Positions 1-9,000 are shown, counted from the first letter of the stretch. The stretch is DNA of 60,042 nucleotides from a virus (IMGVR_UViG_3300036715_002143:1-60042); one strand, 5' to 3'. Numbers and translations are program-made. The notes: generated by a model not told the origin, from the sequence alone.

Positions 1-344
1 TCGGAAGCGGCTCGCTCGACCAGATGCTCGGGGGCGCCGACAAGGCCGCGAGCGCGCTCGCGAACCTGAAGGTCGACCGCGGCGCCACCGCCGTCGCGAA
101 CCCGTTCTCCTCGAGCTACCACCACGGGGCGACGCCCGCGAACGGCAACGGCGGCGGCGCTCTGCCGGGCTCGCTCGGGTGGACGTTCGGCGGCGGCGGC
201 CAGGGGGGCGCGGCTTCGCCCCCGGTCGCGATCGACAAGGTCTCGGCCAACATCATCGGCAGTGCGATCGCCGACTCGCTGAACGGCAAGCAGCTCACCG
301 GCCGGCACACGCCCATCTCCGACCCGTTCCGCCTCTCGTTCTGA
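1..344 (+). CDS. Tail tape measure protein, C-terminal part (continues from 58068-60042)
   Basis: This is the 3' end of the tape-measure gene, read in the frame that enters the window at base 3. It matches the end of the window residue for residue until position 128. It contributes the Gly/Asn-rich tail and ends with a TGA at 342-344. Joined across the circle, the protein is about 702 residues, which by the usual rule of about 0.15 nm per residue predicts a tail of roughly 100 nm. The internal ATG at 24 is not the real start. The next gene starts 2 bases after the stop. Confidence 0.9.
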   Translation, partial: GSGSLDQMLGGADKAASALANLKVDRGATAVANPFSSSYHHGATPANGNGGGALPGSLGWTFGGGGQGGAASPPVAIDKVSANIIGSAIADSLNGKQLTGRHTPISDPFRLSF

Positions 345-346
345 CC

Positions 347-1321
347 ATGGCCGCACTCCCCACCGGAACCGCGAACGGCCTCGGCGGCGCAGACGCGCTG
401 TCGCGTCTGCCGCGCATCACGTGGCGCGGCATCACGTTCCCCTTCGACGACCTCAAGACCGAGTTCCGGCACGACATCGCCGAGCACATGGCGCCCGACG
501 TCGACGGCGCGCACGTCGAGGGGACCGGCCGGCGCGCGCGCGTCGTTTCGTGCAAGGCGATCTTCCTGAACCGCGGCGCGGTGTTCGAGACGACGGGCTA
601 CCTCGACTCGTTCGGCAACGTGCTGCCGCTCTTCCCCGACGTGTTCCGCCTCTTCGTGGGGGCGATGGAAGACCGGAGCGTCGGCGACTTCTACCACCCC
701 GTGCGGGGTGCGATGCGCTGCCGTCCGGTATCGGGCGGCGACACCATCTCGAGCAAGCAGCGCGACGGCGTCGTGCTCGAGTGCCAGTGGATCGAGACGA
801 ACGAAGAGGACACGATCCCGGCGGCGCCGCAGCTCGGAGATCTCTCGATGCTGACGCGCGAGGCGCGCTCGCTCGACGCGATGCTCGCCGCCCTCTCGCC
901 GCAGCCGAAGGCGGCAGCGATGCCGTCGATGTCGTTCGCGTCGCTCGTCGCCCAGACCACCGGCGCGTTCGACTCGGTCACGCTCGCCAAGAACCAGGCG
1001 ACCGGGAAGCTCGACAACATCATCGCGCAGGTCACCAGGCTGCAGACGTCCATGGTGGGCGCGCAGGACGCCGCATGGCTCGCGACGATGGGCCCGCTGA
1101 TGTCCACGTGCGAGCGCATCAAGTCGGCGCTCTACGCGCGCAAGGCGACCGCCACGGCAGGCCAGCGCGCCGTCAGCAACTACGTCGTGCCGATGGACCA
1201 GACGCTCGGCGCCATCGCGAACCACCTCGGCGCGAAGGTCGACGACCTGCTCAAGCTGAATCCGTCGGCCGCATCGGCGCCCGTCGTGAAGCGCTCGACG
1301 CTCATCCGCTACTACGCCTGA
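347..1321 (+). CDS. Mu gpN-like DNA circularization / baseplate protein
   Basis: The 324-residue protein has the N-terminal signature of the DNA-circularization family (Mu gpN type). Residues about 20-75 run from the WRGITFPFD motif into a basic GRRARVV segment. The C-terminal 45 residues look LysM-like (Gln-Thr-Leu-Gly-Ala-Ile then Leu-Leu-Lys-Leu-Asn-Pro), a fold often found at hub-binding ends of tail proteins. It lies directly after the tape measure and before the hub gene, the position of gpN in Mu-like phages. The ATG at 347 is chosen because it follows the tape-measure stop by 2 bases; longer versions overlap that gene. Family assignment is from motif and synteny, not a search. Confidence 0.75.
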   Translation: MAALPTGTANGLGGADALSRLPRITWRGITFPFDDLKTEFRHDIAEHMAPDVDGAHVEGTGRRARVVSCKAIFLNRGAVFETTGYLDSFGNVLPLFPDVFRLFVGAMEDRSVGDFYHPVRGAMRCRPVSGGDTISSKQRDGVVLECQWIETNEEDTIPAAPQLGDLSMLTREARSLDAMLAALSPQPKAAAMPSMSFASLVAQTTGAFDSVTLAKNQATGKLDNIIAQVTRLQTSMVGAQDAAWLATMGPLMSTCERIKSALYARKATATAGQRAVSNYVVPMDQTLGAIANHLGAKVDDLLKLNPSAASAPVVKRSTLIRYYA

Positions 1322-1325
1322 CGCC

Positions 1326-2663
1326 ATGGACGACCAGGTCGAGCTGCTCATCCCGGGCACTGGCGAGCGGGTCCAGTTCTGGACGTCGTACAGCCACGAC
1401 TCGGAGTTCCTGACGCCCACGGACGGCTGGTCGCTCGGCACCGCCGACAAGTCGATCATCCCCGCGCTGCGCGCGAAACTGCGGCCTGGCACGGAGGTGC
1501 AGTTCGTCGTCAACGGGTTGGTCCAGGCCACCGGGATCGTCGACCACCCGAACCTCAAGGGCGGGCGCAGCGGCGGCCACACGGCCACGTTCGCGGGGCG
1601 CGACAAGCTCTCCCCCGTCGTCGACGCCGTGTGCGATCCGAAGTGGGTCTTCAAGCCCACGATGACGATGGGCGACGTGTTCCAGAAGGTGTTCGGCCCC
1701 TTCGGCTTCGCGCTCTTCTCGACGACCGACATCTTCAACCGTCGCGCGCTGACCGGCGTGAACCCGGCGAAGGCTGGCCAGCGCGTGGTGACGCCCGCTG
1801 CCAACGTCGCCGACGGTACCTACCAGGATACGCCGAGCGGGCAGGCCGCCTTCGTCGCGAACGGCAACGTCATCCACTACGACGCCGTCACCGAGCTCTA
1901 CGACCCGACGGCGCCGAAGTCGCTGCAGTCGATGACGTTCGACCAGATGAAGCCGCACGACGGCGAAGGGTGCTTCGAATTCTGCGCGCGTCTGGTCAAG
2001 CGCTTCGGTTACCAGATCTGGCTGAACGCAGCCGGCGACACGGTCATCGTCAGCGCGCCCGACTTCGACTCGCCCGCGCCCTACCGCATCGTGCAGCGCG
2101 ACGGGTTCACCGACGCCGAGGACTACGACGGCAGCTTCGACTACGCCGACCAGCCGTGCGTGATCATCGCCTACGGCACGGGCGGCGGCGGCGTGAACGA
2201 CCGCGCGACCATCAAGTGCGCGATGGTCAACGAGCTCACCGGCGCGACGCGCGACGGCTTCGCCCGCGACGACGTGCAGGCGGCGATCAACAAGTACCCG
2301 GGCGCGCGCGTGCTGCCGATTCGCCCGGAGCTCCTGCCGTACTCGGTCGAGTGGGCAGGGCGTACGACGCGGCCGCTCTACCTCAAGGACGAGGAATCCA
2401 AGAACATCGGCCAGCTCGAGGCGTTCGTTCGTAGGCAGATGGCGCAGCGGCAGAAGCGCGCGCTAACGGTCACCTACACGGTGCGCGGGCACACGCGCAA
2501 CGACGTCCCCTGGCACGTGAACTCGCTGGTCGACATCGACGACGACGTGCTCGACATCCACGAGCCGCTCTGGTGCATCGGCCGCACGTTCACCAAGGGG
2601 CGCGACGGCACGCGCACGAAGCTGACGCTCATCCGCCGCCACACGATGGACCTCCTCGCATGA
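1326..2663 (+). CDS. Baseplate hub protein (Mu gpP/gp44-like)
   Basis: The 445-residue protein opens with a beta-rich segment typical of the Mu gp44/late-control-D hub fold. It has a conserved stretch around residues 90-125 (GRDKLSPVVDAVC then MGDVFQKVFGPFG) and a C-terminal half ending in a segment that describes the hub barrel. In contractile tails this trimer sits on the tail tube and carries the spike encoded next. It begins 4 bases after the gpN-like gene and overlaps the spike gene by 4 bases (ATGA), which indicates translational coupling. Confidence 0.8.
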   Translation: MDDQVELLIPGTGERVQFWTSYSHDSEFLTPTDGWSLGTADKSIIPALRAKLRPGTEVQFVVNGLVQATGIVDHPNLKGGRSGGHTATFAGRDKLSPVVDAVCDPKWVFKPTMTMGDVFQKVFGPFGFALFSTTDIFNRRALTGVNPAKAGQRVVTPAANVADGTYQDTPSGQAAFVANGNVIHYDAVTELYDPTAPKSLQSMTFDQMKPHDGEGCFEFCARLVKRFGYQIWLNAAGDTVIVSAPDFDSPAPYRIVQRDGFTDAEDYDGSFDYADQPCVIIAYGTGGGGVNDRATIKCAMVNELTGATRDGFARDDVQAAINKYPGARVLPIRPELLPYSVEWAGRTTRPLYLKDEESKNIGQLEAFVRRQMAQRQKRALTVTYTVRGHTRNDVPWHVNSLVDIDDDVLDIHEPLWCIGRTFTKGRDGTRTKLTLIRRHTMDLLA

Positions 2664-3373
2664 CCCCCAACCGCGGCGCGCAGTTCATCACCGGCGAGGA
2701 CGTGCTCTCGAGCACGCGCGACGAGGCGACGAACGCGATCGTGCTGCAGCTCGGCGACGTCACGGCGAACGACCCGTCCTCGCAGGAGGCGGTGCTCGTT
2801 CCGCAGTGCGGCTTCGTCTCGCACCCTGCGAAGGCGACGGCGGGACGCGCGGCCGCGCAGGCGTACGGCCTCCGGCAAGGAGATCGCGACATCATCCTCG
2901 GCATCCGCGACTCGCGGTCGGCCGACATCTACGGCGCGCTCGCAGAAGGCGAGTCGTGCGCGTACGCCCCCGCCGGTAGCGCGCGCACGGTCTGGAAGAA
3001 GAACTCCGTCACCGACTACGTCATCGGCACGGACGGCAAGCCGTGCTCGTTCACGTTCGACGAGAACGGCGTCACGTTCCTCTGGCCGTGGGGATCGTTC
3101 TCGTTCACGCGCGACAACGGTCTGCAGGTCAACCACCCGGCCTCTGAGACGTCCATGGCGATGGGCCCGATCTCTGGCCTGCCGTCGCCAGCGGACGTCA
3201 TCAAGGGCGCCTTCTCGGTGGCGGGCGGCATCTGCGAGGTCGCAGGCGCGCTCACGAAGCTCGGCACCGGCACGTTCAGCAACGCGGTCGGGACTGTGGT
3301 CGCGGGGGCAGCGCCGCAGCCTGCAACCCCTCTGACCGCATCTGGCGGCGTCTTCATCGGGAGCGGCGGCTGA
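2660..3373 (+). CDS. Baseplate central spike (Mu gp45-like)
   Basis: The 237-residue protein has an OB-like N-terminal domain with the family's GLRQGDRDIILGIRD segment (residues about 73-87). A repetitive beta-rich region follows, then a Gly/Ala/Pro-rich C-terminus ending in SGGVFIGSGG. This matches the membrane-piercing spikes of Mu-type baseplates. The start ATG overlaps the hub stop (ATGA). It is followed by a tiny Pro-rich gene and gp46, the usual Mu order. Confidence 0.75.
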   Translation: MTPNRGAQFITGEDVLSSTRDEATNAIVLQLGDVTANDPSSQEAVLVPQCGFVSHPAKATAGRAAAQAYGLRQGDRDIILGIRDSRSADIYGALAEGESCAYAPAGSARTVWKKNSVTDYVIGTDGKPCSFTFDENGVTFLWPWGSFSFTRDNGLQVNHPASETSMAMGPISGLPSPADVIKGAFSVAGGICEVAGALTKLGTGTFSNAVGTVVAGAAPQPATPLTASGGVFIGSGG

Positions 3374-3534
3374 TGTCCTCACGCTGCAACTTCACGCTGC
3401 CGGTTGCGCCGCCTCCGCTGCCGTCGCTGCCTCCGCTACCAGCGCCGATCGCCGCCGCCATCCTGGCGCTCGCGCAGGCGAAGGCGGCCGCCCTGCGCGC
3501 GCTCGCCGTCGTGCCGTTCTGCCCCCTCGACTGA
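3373..3534 (+). CDS. Small Pro-rich protein, possible spike-tip or baseplate accessory
   Basis: The 53-residue protein starts with an ATG that overlaps the spike stop (TGATG). It has Cys5, a run of about seven prolines alternating with leucine, an Ala/Lys helix, and a closing PFCPLD motif. I do not recognise the family. Its position between spike and gp46, and the Cys/Pro pattern, would suit a small tip or connector bound to the spike. The reading frame is fully open and the gene fills the gap exactly. Confidence 0.6.
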   Translation: MSSRCNFTLPVAPPPLPSLPPLPAPIAAAILALAQAKAAALRALAVVPFCPLD

Positions 3535-3543
3535 GGCCCACCC

Positions 3544-3990
3544 ATGGCGACACCCGTTCTCGGCGCCGGCCTCTGTCCCGCTGGGAGCTCGGCAGCGGGC
3601 TTCGGCTCGCCGGCGATCGCTGACGAGAACGGCAACACCGTGCTCCCGCTCGCGAACGGGGGCACGGGCACAGGGCGCTACATCGACCCGCAGACGCGCG
3701 ACTACGTGGCGACGGCCGACGGCAACCTGCAGGGGCTCGGCAGCGCAGCGCAGGACGTGTGGCTCACCCTCGCCGCGTTCTCGGGCGGGCCGCGCATGCT
3801 GAACGAGTCGTCGATCGCGAAGTACGAGATCGACATCCGCGCGGCGCTCGCGCCCCTCGTCGCACGCGGGCTCATCACCCTCCGCAGCATCGTCATCGCG
3901 CGCGCGGCCGACACGCCGACTCGCCTTTCGACGGCGATCCGCTGGATCGACACGAGCAGCGGGCAAGAGCTGACGACCTCGATCGTCTGA
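3544..3990 (+). CDS. Baseplate wedge protein, Mu gp46-like
   Basis: The 148-residue protein has the features of the GP46 family. There is a Gln-Thr-Arg-Asp-Tyr segment near residue 43, a long helix-rich middle (ALAPLVARGLI), and a final strand where the gp46/gpW-like wedge subunit inserts into the T4 gp25-like fold. It sits directly before the gp47 (J-like) gene, its normal partner. Start ATG is 9 bases after the preceding stop. Confidence 0.7.
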   Translation: MATPVLGAGLCPAGSSAAGFGSPAIADENGNTVLPLANGGTGTGRYIDPQTRDYVATADGNLQGLGSAAQDVWLTLAAFSGGPRMLNESSIAKYEIDIRAALAPLVARGLITLRSIVIARAADTPTRLSTAIRWIDTSSGQELTTSIV

Positions 3991-3996
3991 GGACCC

Positions 3997-5484
3997 ATGA
4001 CGCTCACGATCAAGACGCAGCCGACGATTCGCGACGACCAGCTCCGGACCATCTCGAACGGCCTGCGCGCGCGCGGCGTCGCGAATCCGAACGTCGGCCC
4101 CTCGAGCGACTACTACGCGATCGCGTCTGGCCTCGCGACCGAGTGCGCGACCGCGCAGGCGAACTCGGCAATCTCCGTCGAGGAGAACATGCCGGACACC
4201 GCGGTCGGAGCAAACCTCGATCGCTGGCTCAACCGCTTCGGCATCCCGCGCCGCCAGGCGTTCAAGTCGACTGGGCGCGGCACGTTTGCGACGTCGGGCA
4301 CGACCATCGTGGTCGCCGGCTCGCAAGCTCTCGGCCCGAACAATGCGCGGTTCGAAGTCGTCTCGTCGGGCACGTACGCGAATGGCGACCCGATCGACCT
4401 GCGCTCGCTCTCGACCGGCGCGATCACGAACCTGCCCGGCGGTACCACGCTCAAGTGGGTGTCGCCGCCGGCCTACGCCGCCACGACGCTCGTGCTCGAT
4501 GCCAACGGCACGACCGGCGGCGCGGACCTCGAGGACGACGAGGCGGCCCGCGTGCGGCTCCTCGACTACATGGCCGACCCGCCTGGCAGCGGCAACTCGT
4601 CGCAGGTCGCGAAGACTGCCGAGGCGTACGGCGCCGCCGTCGAGAAAGCGTTCGTGCACAACGCAGCGAACGGCCCCGGCACGATGCACGTCGCGATCGT
4701 CGGTCCGGCCGCGGCCTCCACGACGCGCTCGAGGCAGGTCTCGCCGGCGAACGTGACGGCGGTGACGGCGCTCGTCGTAGGCGCGCACCCCGAGTACGTC
4801 GAGATCGTCCTGACGTCGGCCGTCGACCAGATCACGAACCTCTCGTTCCTGCTGCAGCTGCCGACGACGGCCAACGCCGGTTCGAACGGGACGAACGGCT
4901 GGCTCGATGCCGTGCCGTTTCCTGCTGTCGCGAGCCTTGGGTTCAAGGCCGCGTACGTGTCGTCGTGGGTCAGTTCGACCGACATCACGATCGCGAACTG
5001 CGCGGCCATCCCGACGATCGGGCAGTCGATCTCGTACATCGACCATACGACGTTCATGCTGCGCACGGCGAAGATCCTGACGAACCCGAGCAACACCGGC
5101 GCGGGGCCGTACGCGTGCCGAGTGACGCTCGACACGCCGTTCACAAACATCGGCGTCAGTGACTACGTGTTCCCCTCCGCGGTGAACGGCGCCAACTACC
5201 TCGCGGCCATCCTCGGCGCGTTCGCGGCGCTGGGGAGTGGGGAGAAGACGGTGCTTCCGGGGCTGCTCCCGTTCGCATACCGCAAGCCGCGCTCGTTCGA
5301 GGCCGCCGACTACACGCTCGGCGCCAAGATGCTGCGGGCGCTCAGCAACGCGGGCGACGAGGTGCTCGACGTTGCGTGGGGCTACCAGAACGGCGGCACC
5401 ACGACGCCCGACCTTCCGGCCAGCATCACGCAGGGGCCGAGCGTGTTCGTCCCCTTCCGCATCGCCTGGTACCCGGCGGCCTGA
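3997..5484 (+). CDS. Baseplate wedge J-like protein (Mu gp47)
   Basis: The 495-residue protein carries the baseplate J signature. An N-terminal ATECATAQANSAISVEE region is followed by GANLDRWLNRFGIPR (residues about 68-82) and a Pro-Gly-Gly-Thr segment. A central EDDEAARVRLLDYMADPPG motif (residues about 174-192) is the typical E..R.R......PP..G of the family. It forms the inner ring of the baseplate wedge with gp46 and gp48. It is somewhat longer than Mu gp47 because of an insertion before the C-terminal domain. Confidence 0.85.
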   Translation: MTLTIKTQPTIRDDQLRTISNGLRARGVANPNVGPSSDYYAIASGLATECATAQANSAISVEENMPDTAVGANLDRWLNRFGIPRRQAFKSTGRGTFATSGTTIVVAGSQALGPNNARFEVVSSGTYANGDPIDLRSLSTGAITNLPGGTTLKWVSPPAYAATTLVLDANGTTGGADLEDDEAARVRLLDYMADPPGSGNSSQVAKTAEAYGAAVEKAFVHNAANGPGTMHVAIVGPAAASTTRSRQVSPANVTAVTALVVGAHPEYVEIVLTSAVDQITNLSFLLQLPTTANAGSNGTNGWLDAVPFPAVASLGFKAAYVSSWVSSTDITIANCAAIPTIGQSISYIDHTTFMLRTAKILTNPSNTGAGPYACRVTLDTPFTNIGVSDYVFPSAVNGANYLAAILGAFAALGSGEKTVLPGLLPFAYRKPRSFEAADYTLGAKMLRALSNAGDEVLDVAWGYQNGGTTTPDLPASITQGPSVFVPFRIAWYPAA

Positions 5485-5493
5485 GAGAAACCC

Positions 5494-5982
5494 ATGGCGA
5501 CCCCGAACAGCTCCGCGCTCGGCGACTACGGAATGCCGGTCGGCGACTACCTCGTCGAGGTGACCGACCCGACTACCGACCAGCCGGCGAGCGGCGCCGC
5601 GCAGCAGGCGTGCGACACGGCCGCGATGACGCGCACCGCGCCGCGCGCGATCGTGAAGTTCACGACGAACGGGACGGGCGTCCCGACGCTAGTGCTGCAC
5701 GAGGCGCAGTGGGGCATCGGCACAACCCCCGTCGTCGCGCGCACCGGCGTTGGGATGTTCACGATCACGTGGCCGGTCACCGTGGTCGACGAGCTCGGCG
5801 TCTCGCAGTCCGTGAACTTGCGGTTCACCGACTGGCCAGCGCTGGACGGCGTCGTCGGCGTGAACCTCGCTACGGCAACCGTCACCGCGCCGAACGTCGT
5901 CACGGTCTACCAGGTCAATATCAGCGGCGGCCCCGTGGCGGCCGACAGCACCGGCGTTTCCTACACTGTGGTCGCGCGCTAG
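5494..5982 (+). CDS. Virion protein of unknown function in the baseplate cluster
   Basis: The 162-residue protein is rich in Thr, Val and Gly with alternating hydrophobic residues, as expected for a beta-sandwich. It has no signal peptide or membrane segment. It is inserted between the J-like gene and the gp48-like gene, so it is probably a baseplate or tail accessory protein. I do not recognise the family. Starts 9 bases after the gp47 stop. Confidence 0.7.
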   Translation: MATPNSSALGDYGMPVGDYLVEVTDPTTDQPASGAAQQACDTAAMTRTAPRAIVKFTTNGTGVPTLVLHEAQWGIGTTPVVARTGVGMFTITWPVTVVDELGVSQSVNLRFTDWPALDGVVGVNLATATVTAPNVVTVYQVNISGGPVAADSTGVSYTVVAR

Positions 5983-5985
5983 CCC

Positions 5986-6687
5986 ATGCCCTACGGCGGC
6001 CTCGCACCGATTCGGCGCTTCGGCTCCTCGCGCGGCGGCGCGCTCGAGGCGCTGACGCGGTCGCTGCTCGCGAGCCGCGGCGTCGCGTTCGACCAGAGCT
6101 CGACGGACACGCTCGTCTGGGTCGAGTGCCACGCGCACGCTCGCGCGATCTGGGAGTGCTACGAGACGGCGCAGCGGGCCGCGAACGTGTTCGATCCCGA
6201 GCGCTGCCCGCTCTCGATGCTGCCGCGCTGGGAGCGGATCTTCCGCATCTACCCGGCGCCGACCGCGACGCCGAGGCAGCGCCGCGCCGCGCTCGTCGCG
6301 TGCTGGCAGCGCATCGGCGCGCCCATCTACCTCGGCGCGCTCACCGCGCTCGTGACCGCGCTCGCTCCGGCGATGTCGCCGACGATCGTGCACGGCACGT
6401 CCGCGACGGCGACGACGCACACGTACACCGCTGTCAGCGTGCCCGGCGGCATCACGACGACGGGCGACGGCATGTGGGGCTCGTCGCTGCACTCGGTCAC
6501 GATCGTCTGTACGCCAGTGGCGGGGGAGTCGATGGGGCAGACCGCGACTCGGCTCGACGCTCTTCGCAGCGCGCTCTGTCGCGTACTGCCCGCATGGATG
6601 CGGTACTACGTCGCGATCAACGATGGTTCGGGCGCGCTGCGCTTCCGTGCGAGCGAACGCAACTGCGACTTGGAGGCGGTGACGTAA
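5986..6687 (+). CDS. Tail protein, Mu gp48 / tail protein I-like
   Basis: The 233-residue protein resembles the gp48 (DUF2313/tail protein I) family. It has an alpha-helical N-terminal half with a DPERCPLSMLPRWERIFRIYP segment, and the conserved R.R..ALVA.W then GAPIYLGALTALV motif near residue 105. This protein joins baseplate wedge to tail fibres. Its stop overlaps the start of the next fibre gene (TAATG). Confidence 0.7.
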   Translation: MPYGGLAPIRRFGSSRGGALEALTRSLLASRGVAFDQSSTDTLVWVECHAHARAIWECYETAQRAANVFDPERCPLSMLPRWERIFRIYPAPTATPRQRRAALVACWQRIGAPIYLGALTALVTALAPAMSPTIVHGTSATATTHTYTAVSVPGGITTTGDGMWGSSLHSVTIVCTPVAGESMGQTATRLDALRSALCRVLPAWMRYYVAINDGSGALRFRASERNCDLEAVT

Positions 6688-7568
6688 TGGCGTTCTCGAA
6701 GACTTGGCCGTCCGGCGTGGCCGCGCTGCAGGTGCTCACGCACACGGAGTTCACCGCGCTCGACAACGACCACGCGAACGCGCTCGACAAGACCGGCGAC
6801 ACGATCACGAGCGGGCACACGATCACGTGGGGCTCCGGCGCGATCCTGGCGCTCGCGAGCGGCGGCGCGATCAACGGTGTCGCGGGCGCGGCGTTCAACT
6901 TCGCCGGCGACATGCTGCTCACCGGCGGCCTGGCGACGTTCACCGCAGAGGCTGGGACGACGGTCGTGCTGAAGGGCGCGTGCGGCGTCTACGCGGGCGC
7001 GACATTCGACGTCAGCGGCGCGAGCACGCGGATCAAGACCGCGAGCGGCGGGCGCATCGTGCTCGGCGACAACGACTACCCTACGTTCTCCGCGACCCGG
7101 AACTTCGCGCGCGGGGTCTCTCTCGCCGGCATCGTCCTCCCGAGCGGAACCACTGGCTGGACGGTCGGGGCGAACGGTCTGACCTCTACTGCGTCCGGCG
7201 CGAATATCTCCAACTTCGCCGTGCCGCAGCGCCTAATGGATGGCGCAACGCTCGCGTCGATCGATCTGTACGTCACGCCGTCGACCACCACCGCGACGCT
7301 TGGCGGGCTGTTCACCGCGTATCGGCGCACGCTCGCCACCGGCGCTGGGCTGGCGGCCTGGACGAGCCTCGGCAGCGTGTCGATCTCCGGCGCGAGCTGG
7401 ACGGACGGGCTCGTGCACAAGGTGACGGCGACGGTCGGCGCGGTCATCTCGGCTGCCGATCAGTTCTCGTTCAGCATCGGCGACGAGACGGGGGGCGCCT
7501 ACGCGGGCGGAAGCGTCTACCACCACATGGTGTTCAACTACACCGCCGGTGGGCTGCTGATGCCCTAG
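6687..7568 (+). CDS. Tail fibre / tail-tip protein
   Basis: The 293-residue protein starts with a short fibre-attachment-like segment (residues about 15-45, HTEFTALDNDHANALDKTG). This is the form seen at the N-terminus of many phage fibres. A Gly/Ala/Thr beta-helix-like repeat region and a C-terminal beta-sandwich follow. Its stop codon overlaps the stop codon of the opposite-strand lipoprotein gene in a shared CTAG. Confidence 0.65.
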   Translation: MAFSKTWPSGVAALQVLTHTEFTALDNDHANALDKTGDTITSGHTITWGSGAILALASGGAINGVAGAAFNFAGDMLLTGGLATFTAEAGTTVVLKGACGVYAGATFDVSGASTRIKTASGGRIVLGDNDYPTFSATRNFARGVSLAGIVLPSGTTGWTVGANGLTSTASGANISNFAVPQRLMDGATLASIDLYVTPSTTTATLGGLFTAYRRTLATGAGLAAWTSLGSVSISGASWTDGLVHKVTATVGAVISAADQFSFSIGDETGGAYAGGSVYHHMVFNYTAGGLLMP

Positions 7569-7987
7569 CAGCTCGCCGCGCACCAGCCGTGCGACAGCGC
7601 GTCCTTGCAGCACATTGGAGTAGGCGCCGCGCAGTCCGAGTTCGTGCCGCATGAGGCAGGCGTCGGCACGCCGGTCGAGAGCGTGCAGCTGGGCGCGCAG
7701 AGCGTCTCGTCGACCATCGTTGCGCCCGTGCCGTCATGGCTGATGAGTGCGCAGCACGGCTCGCCGGGGCAGTCGCTCGCGCGCACGCACATGAAGGGCG
7801 TCGCCGCATCGGCATCGCGGACCGAATCCGCGACCGCGTCCCCGGGCGCCGTCGCTACGTGCGAGTCGGTGACCGCATCGCCCGCCTCCGAGCTCGCGTC
7901 GTTGCCCACGTAGACGTTCGTCACGTTCGTCGTCGACGAGCACCCGCACGACATCGCCACCACCGCCACGGCCCAGAGCTTCCACAT
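7565..7987 (-). CDS. Secreted Cys-rich lipoprotein, probable moron
   Basis: The 140-residue protein has a short signal peptide and a lipobox-like end at residues 13-16 (Ser-Cys-Gly-Cys). An Asp/Ala/Ser-rich linker follows, then a Cys-rich domain with CVRASDCPGEPCC, CGTNSDC and MCC segments. Cys spacing of this kind is frequent in secreted and lipoproteins of Polyangia/Myxococcota (established pattern; assignment here is inference). It is the only reverse-strand gene in the fibre cluster, so it is probably transcribed separately, as morons are. It could be a surface factor or superinfection-exclusion protein made by lysogens. Confidence 0.7.
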   Translation of the reverse strand: MWKLWAVAVVAMSCGCSSTTNVTNVYVGNDASSEAGDAVTDSHVATAPGDAVADSVRDADAATPFMCVRASDCPGEPCCALISHDGTGATMVDETLCAPSCTLSTGVPTPASCGTNSDCAAPTPMCCKDALSHGWCAASC

Positions 7988-8067
7988 GGGGGAAGCCTAG
8001 CCACGACCGGCGGCGCCCGCACAGCACAGAAGAAAGCCGCGGGAATCCGCGCGCCTGGGAGCCTCGC
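7988..8067. other. Divergent intergenic region of the lipoprotein moron
   Basis: These 80 bases separate the reverse-strand lipoprotein start from the next forward fibre gene. They contain a small CGCGGGAATCCGCG inverted repeat at about 8038-8051. They are the only place where the moron's own promoter could lie, but I see no convincing -35/-10 pair. Confidence 0.35.
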
Positions 8068-8988
8068 ATGCGATTCCTTCCGACGAAGACCGGCACGACC
8101 GACGACGCCGCGCCCAGCGGCGCTCCCTCGTCCATCGCGCGGGCGTTCAACATCCAGCAGACGTTCGGCCTGACGATCCCATCGCGCGCCGCCTCGCTGC
8201 GCGGCTACTTCCAGGCGCTCGATGGCGGCGCGGTTCGCGTCGCCGGCGTCACGTGCCTCGCGCAGCTCTACTTCTGCGATCCAGCGACGAACGTCTGGTA
8301 CACCGTCGGGCCCGCGCAGACGCTCACCGCGGAGTCACACTTCGCGTTCCCGTTCGTGCCGCTCGACGCGAACACGTCGGCGTACCTGCAGCTGACGACC
8401 TTCGCAAACGTCGGCACCACGGCCACCGTCGTCGTGCACGCGATCGAGGGCGGCGAGATCGCCGACACGGTCTCCCCGCCGGTGCTCCAGTACGTCGCCG
8501 CGGGCAAGACGCTCACCGACGGCCAGATGGTTCCTGCGCAGGCGACCATCTCGGGCTTCGAGAAGGTGAGCCTCGGCGACGAGATCGCCGGCGAGAACCG
8601 CACCGACGGCGTCATCGCGGCGGCGCTGAAGTTCGTCGCCTCGGGCACCTACTCCCCCTCGCTCTACACGAACTGGGGGGCCAGCACCTCAGCGAACGTC
8701 AAGGCGTCGCCGGGCATCGTCAACAGCTTCTACGCGACGAACGGGAACGGGGCGGTTCGCTACATCCAGTTCCACAACCTGACGACGGCTCCGGGCGGCG
8801 GCACCACGCCGATCTACTCCTTCCCCGTCGCGCCCGGTGGCACCCTCTCGCTTGGCGCGGACTTCTGGACGCAGAACGGCGCGAAGCTCTCGACCGGGCT
8901 GGGGATCGCCGTGACGTGGAGCACCACGCAGGGCACCTACACGGCGGCCACGGCTGCCGACCACACCCTTCACGTCCACTACAACTGA
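8068..8988 (+). CDS. Tail-tip / host-binding protein, beta-rich
   Basis: The 306-residue protein is made of Thr/Val/Gly-rich strands with no signal peptide. A middle segment (SLGDEIAGENRTDGVIAA) and a C-terminal region ending in HLHVHYN-type His/Tyr residues are seen. I do not recognise the family. Position inside the fibre cluster and composition support a virion adhesion protein. Starts downstream of a GGGA-type ribosome site. Confidence 0.65.
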   Translation: MRFLPTKTGTTDDAAPSGAPSSIARAFNIQQTFGLTIPSRAASLRGYFQALDGGAVRVAGVTCLAQLYFCDPATNVWYTVGPAQTLTAESHFAFPFVPLDANTSAYLQLTTFANVGTTATVVVHAIEGGEIADTVSPPVLQYVAAGKTLTDGQMVPAQATISGFEKVSLGDEIAGENRTDGVIAAALKFVASGTYSPSLYTNWGASTSANVKASPGIVNSFYATNGNGAVRYIQFHNLTTAPGGGTTPIYSFPVAPGGTLSLGADFWTQNGAKLSTGLGIAVTWSTTQGTYTAATAADHTLHVHYN

Positions 8989-9000
8989 GCGGAGCCCGCG

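Noticed and set aside
1-127. A physical direct terminal repeat (as in T7-like packaging)
   Set aside because: The match lies inside a coding gene, is exact for only 127 bases and then diverges allelically, which fits assembly closure better.
3436-5046. A 536-codon reverse-strand frame opposite gp46/gp47
   Set aside because: Shadow frame with extreme Arg content; the forward genes have clear family motifs.
5986-6687. Mu transposase (MuA/MuB) expected from Mu-like tail genes
   Set aside because: No DDE transposase or MuB ATPase motif occurs anywhere; only the virion genes are Mu-like.
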